From: Chitinophaga sancti
GTDB taxonomy: Bacteria; Bacteroidota; Bacteroidia; Chitinophagales; Chitinophagaceae
Direction: 5' to 3'
Assembly (NCBI RefSeq): GCF_034424315.1
Contig: NZ_CP139972.1
Location: forward strand, 7,820,501 to 7,884,500
DNA length: 64,000 nucleotides
Below the pieces are notes generated by a model. It saw only the letters and a list, made by a program, of their open reading frames with translations, did no database searches and was not told the origin of the DNA. The first letter of the stretch is position 1; every line of letters begins with the position of its first letter. Shown here piece by piece: positions 63,594-64,000 of the stretch. The translations under genes and the position numbers were made by a program.

Positions 63594-64000
63594 ATGAAAT
63601 TTTTTTTGTGAAATAATACGATCAACCAATATCCTGAGTTTATTACTTGTGAAAGTAATAGGCCGGCAAGAACACCATATAACTGCCAGTGCTGTAATAA
63701 CCAGGGTGCACATAGTATACTGACGCTTACGGAGAGAATGTAGGCCACAAAGTAATCTTTGTTCATGTGCATTGACCGGATAGCTATCCTGATAGGATAA
63801 CCGATCGTAATAGCCAGGTAAACAACAATAAGCCCGTACATTACAAATGTATAGGAGGCAAATTCATTACCCCCGGCAAATAATAAGATTTGCTTTGCAA
63901 AGATGCCAATTATGATAAGGAAAGGAACAATTAGTAATATGCATTTTTTTAGCAGCAGGTACCAGTATTTACCTTTTTGAATACCCCGTGATGCAAGGGG
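63575..64000 (-). CDS. Polysaccharide flippase (Wzx/MATE-type), C-terminal part; runs off the window
   Basis: About 141 residues are in the window, open to the edge at 64000. They contain at least four membrane helices (CILLIVPFLIIIGIF, MYGLIVVYLAITIGY, YFVAYILSVSVSILCAPWLL, LYGVLAGLLLSQVINSGYWL) and the FAGGNEF-x-SY loop found in polysaccharide exporters of the MATE fold. It would move lipid-linked repeat units across the inner membrane. It precedes the GT4 gene with a 19-bp overlap. The N-terminal ~300 residues lie outside the window. Confidence 0.78.
   Translation of the reverse strand, partial: PLASRGIQKGKYWYLLLKKCILLIVPFLIIIGIFAKQILLFAGGNEFASYTFVMYGLIVVYLAITIGYPIRIAIRSMHMNKDYFVAYILSVSVSILCAPWLLQHWQLYGVLAGLLLSQVINSGYWLIVLFHKKNFIWKSAI

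Overview
The window looks like the chromosome of a Chitinophaga-type member of the Bacteroidota. Support from the sequence: an ECF sigma / FecR anti-sigma / SusC-SusD locus, type IX secretion sorting domains of both type A (end of the 188-2023 product) and type B (46809-47211), several TAnnTTTG-type -7 promoter elements, many TlpA-like thioredoxins, and moderate GC content. The genus is an inference.

Layout. 0.2-2.0 kb: a secreted GH18-like protein with a crystallin-like domain, a ricin-type lectin and a sorting domain. 2.1-7.7 kb: divergent AraC and TetR regulators beside a TolC / HlyD / MFS tripartite efflux operon. 7.8-10.3 kb: a graveyard with an ISAon1-like N-terminal scrap, an IS1182 remnant, and a DUF4279-type gene lying between two 50-bp imperfect direct repeats that resemble a tRNA 3' end. 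10.4-23.9 kb (minus strand): ECF sigma, FecR, TlpA, SusC, SusD and four more thioredoxin-fold lipoprotein or periplasmic proteins, read as one regulated uptake locus. 24.1-33.1 kb: accessory DNA with a dead LicA-type choline kinase, a truncated serine recombinase, IS630 scraps, an intact IS4-type transposase, an AT-rich HxlR-controlled oxidoreductase/hydrolase operon with two matching operator dyads, a frameshifted multiheme cytochrome, and a gene with an in-frame stop. It ends at an intact tRNA-Leu(CAG) at 33.6 kb whose downstream side carries five copies of an 8-mer.

33.7-37.6 kb: a Tat-exported beta-propeller protein, a sterol-desaturase-type hydroxylase, an MscS-like scrap and an acyl desaturase. 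38.0-46.4 kb: recD-recC-recB, a compact RecBCD operon. 46.4-47.2 kb: a truncated copy of the 8.6-kb DUF4279-type gene and a broken T9SS type-B protein. 47.4-53.0 kb: a sigma-54 response regulator facing a FIST sensor / hybrid histidine kinase operon with an HPt domain, probably one phosphorelay. 53.1-64.0 kb: a tightly overlapping exopolysaccharide cluster (flippase end, glycosyltransferases, polymerase, acyltransferase, WecA-like initiator) containing an unusual 825-residue protein that joins an aminoglycoside-phosphotransferase-like kinase, a nucleotidyltransferase-like segment and a thymidylate-kinase-like P-loop domain.

Best candidates for something new: that three-domain protein, the five-thioredoxin SusCD locus, and the tRNA-like repeat pair flanking the DUF4279 cassette together with the octamer cluster at the tRNA-Leu.
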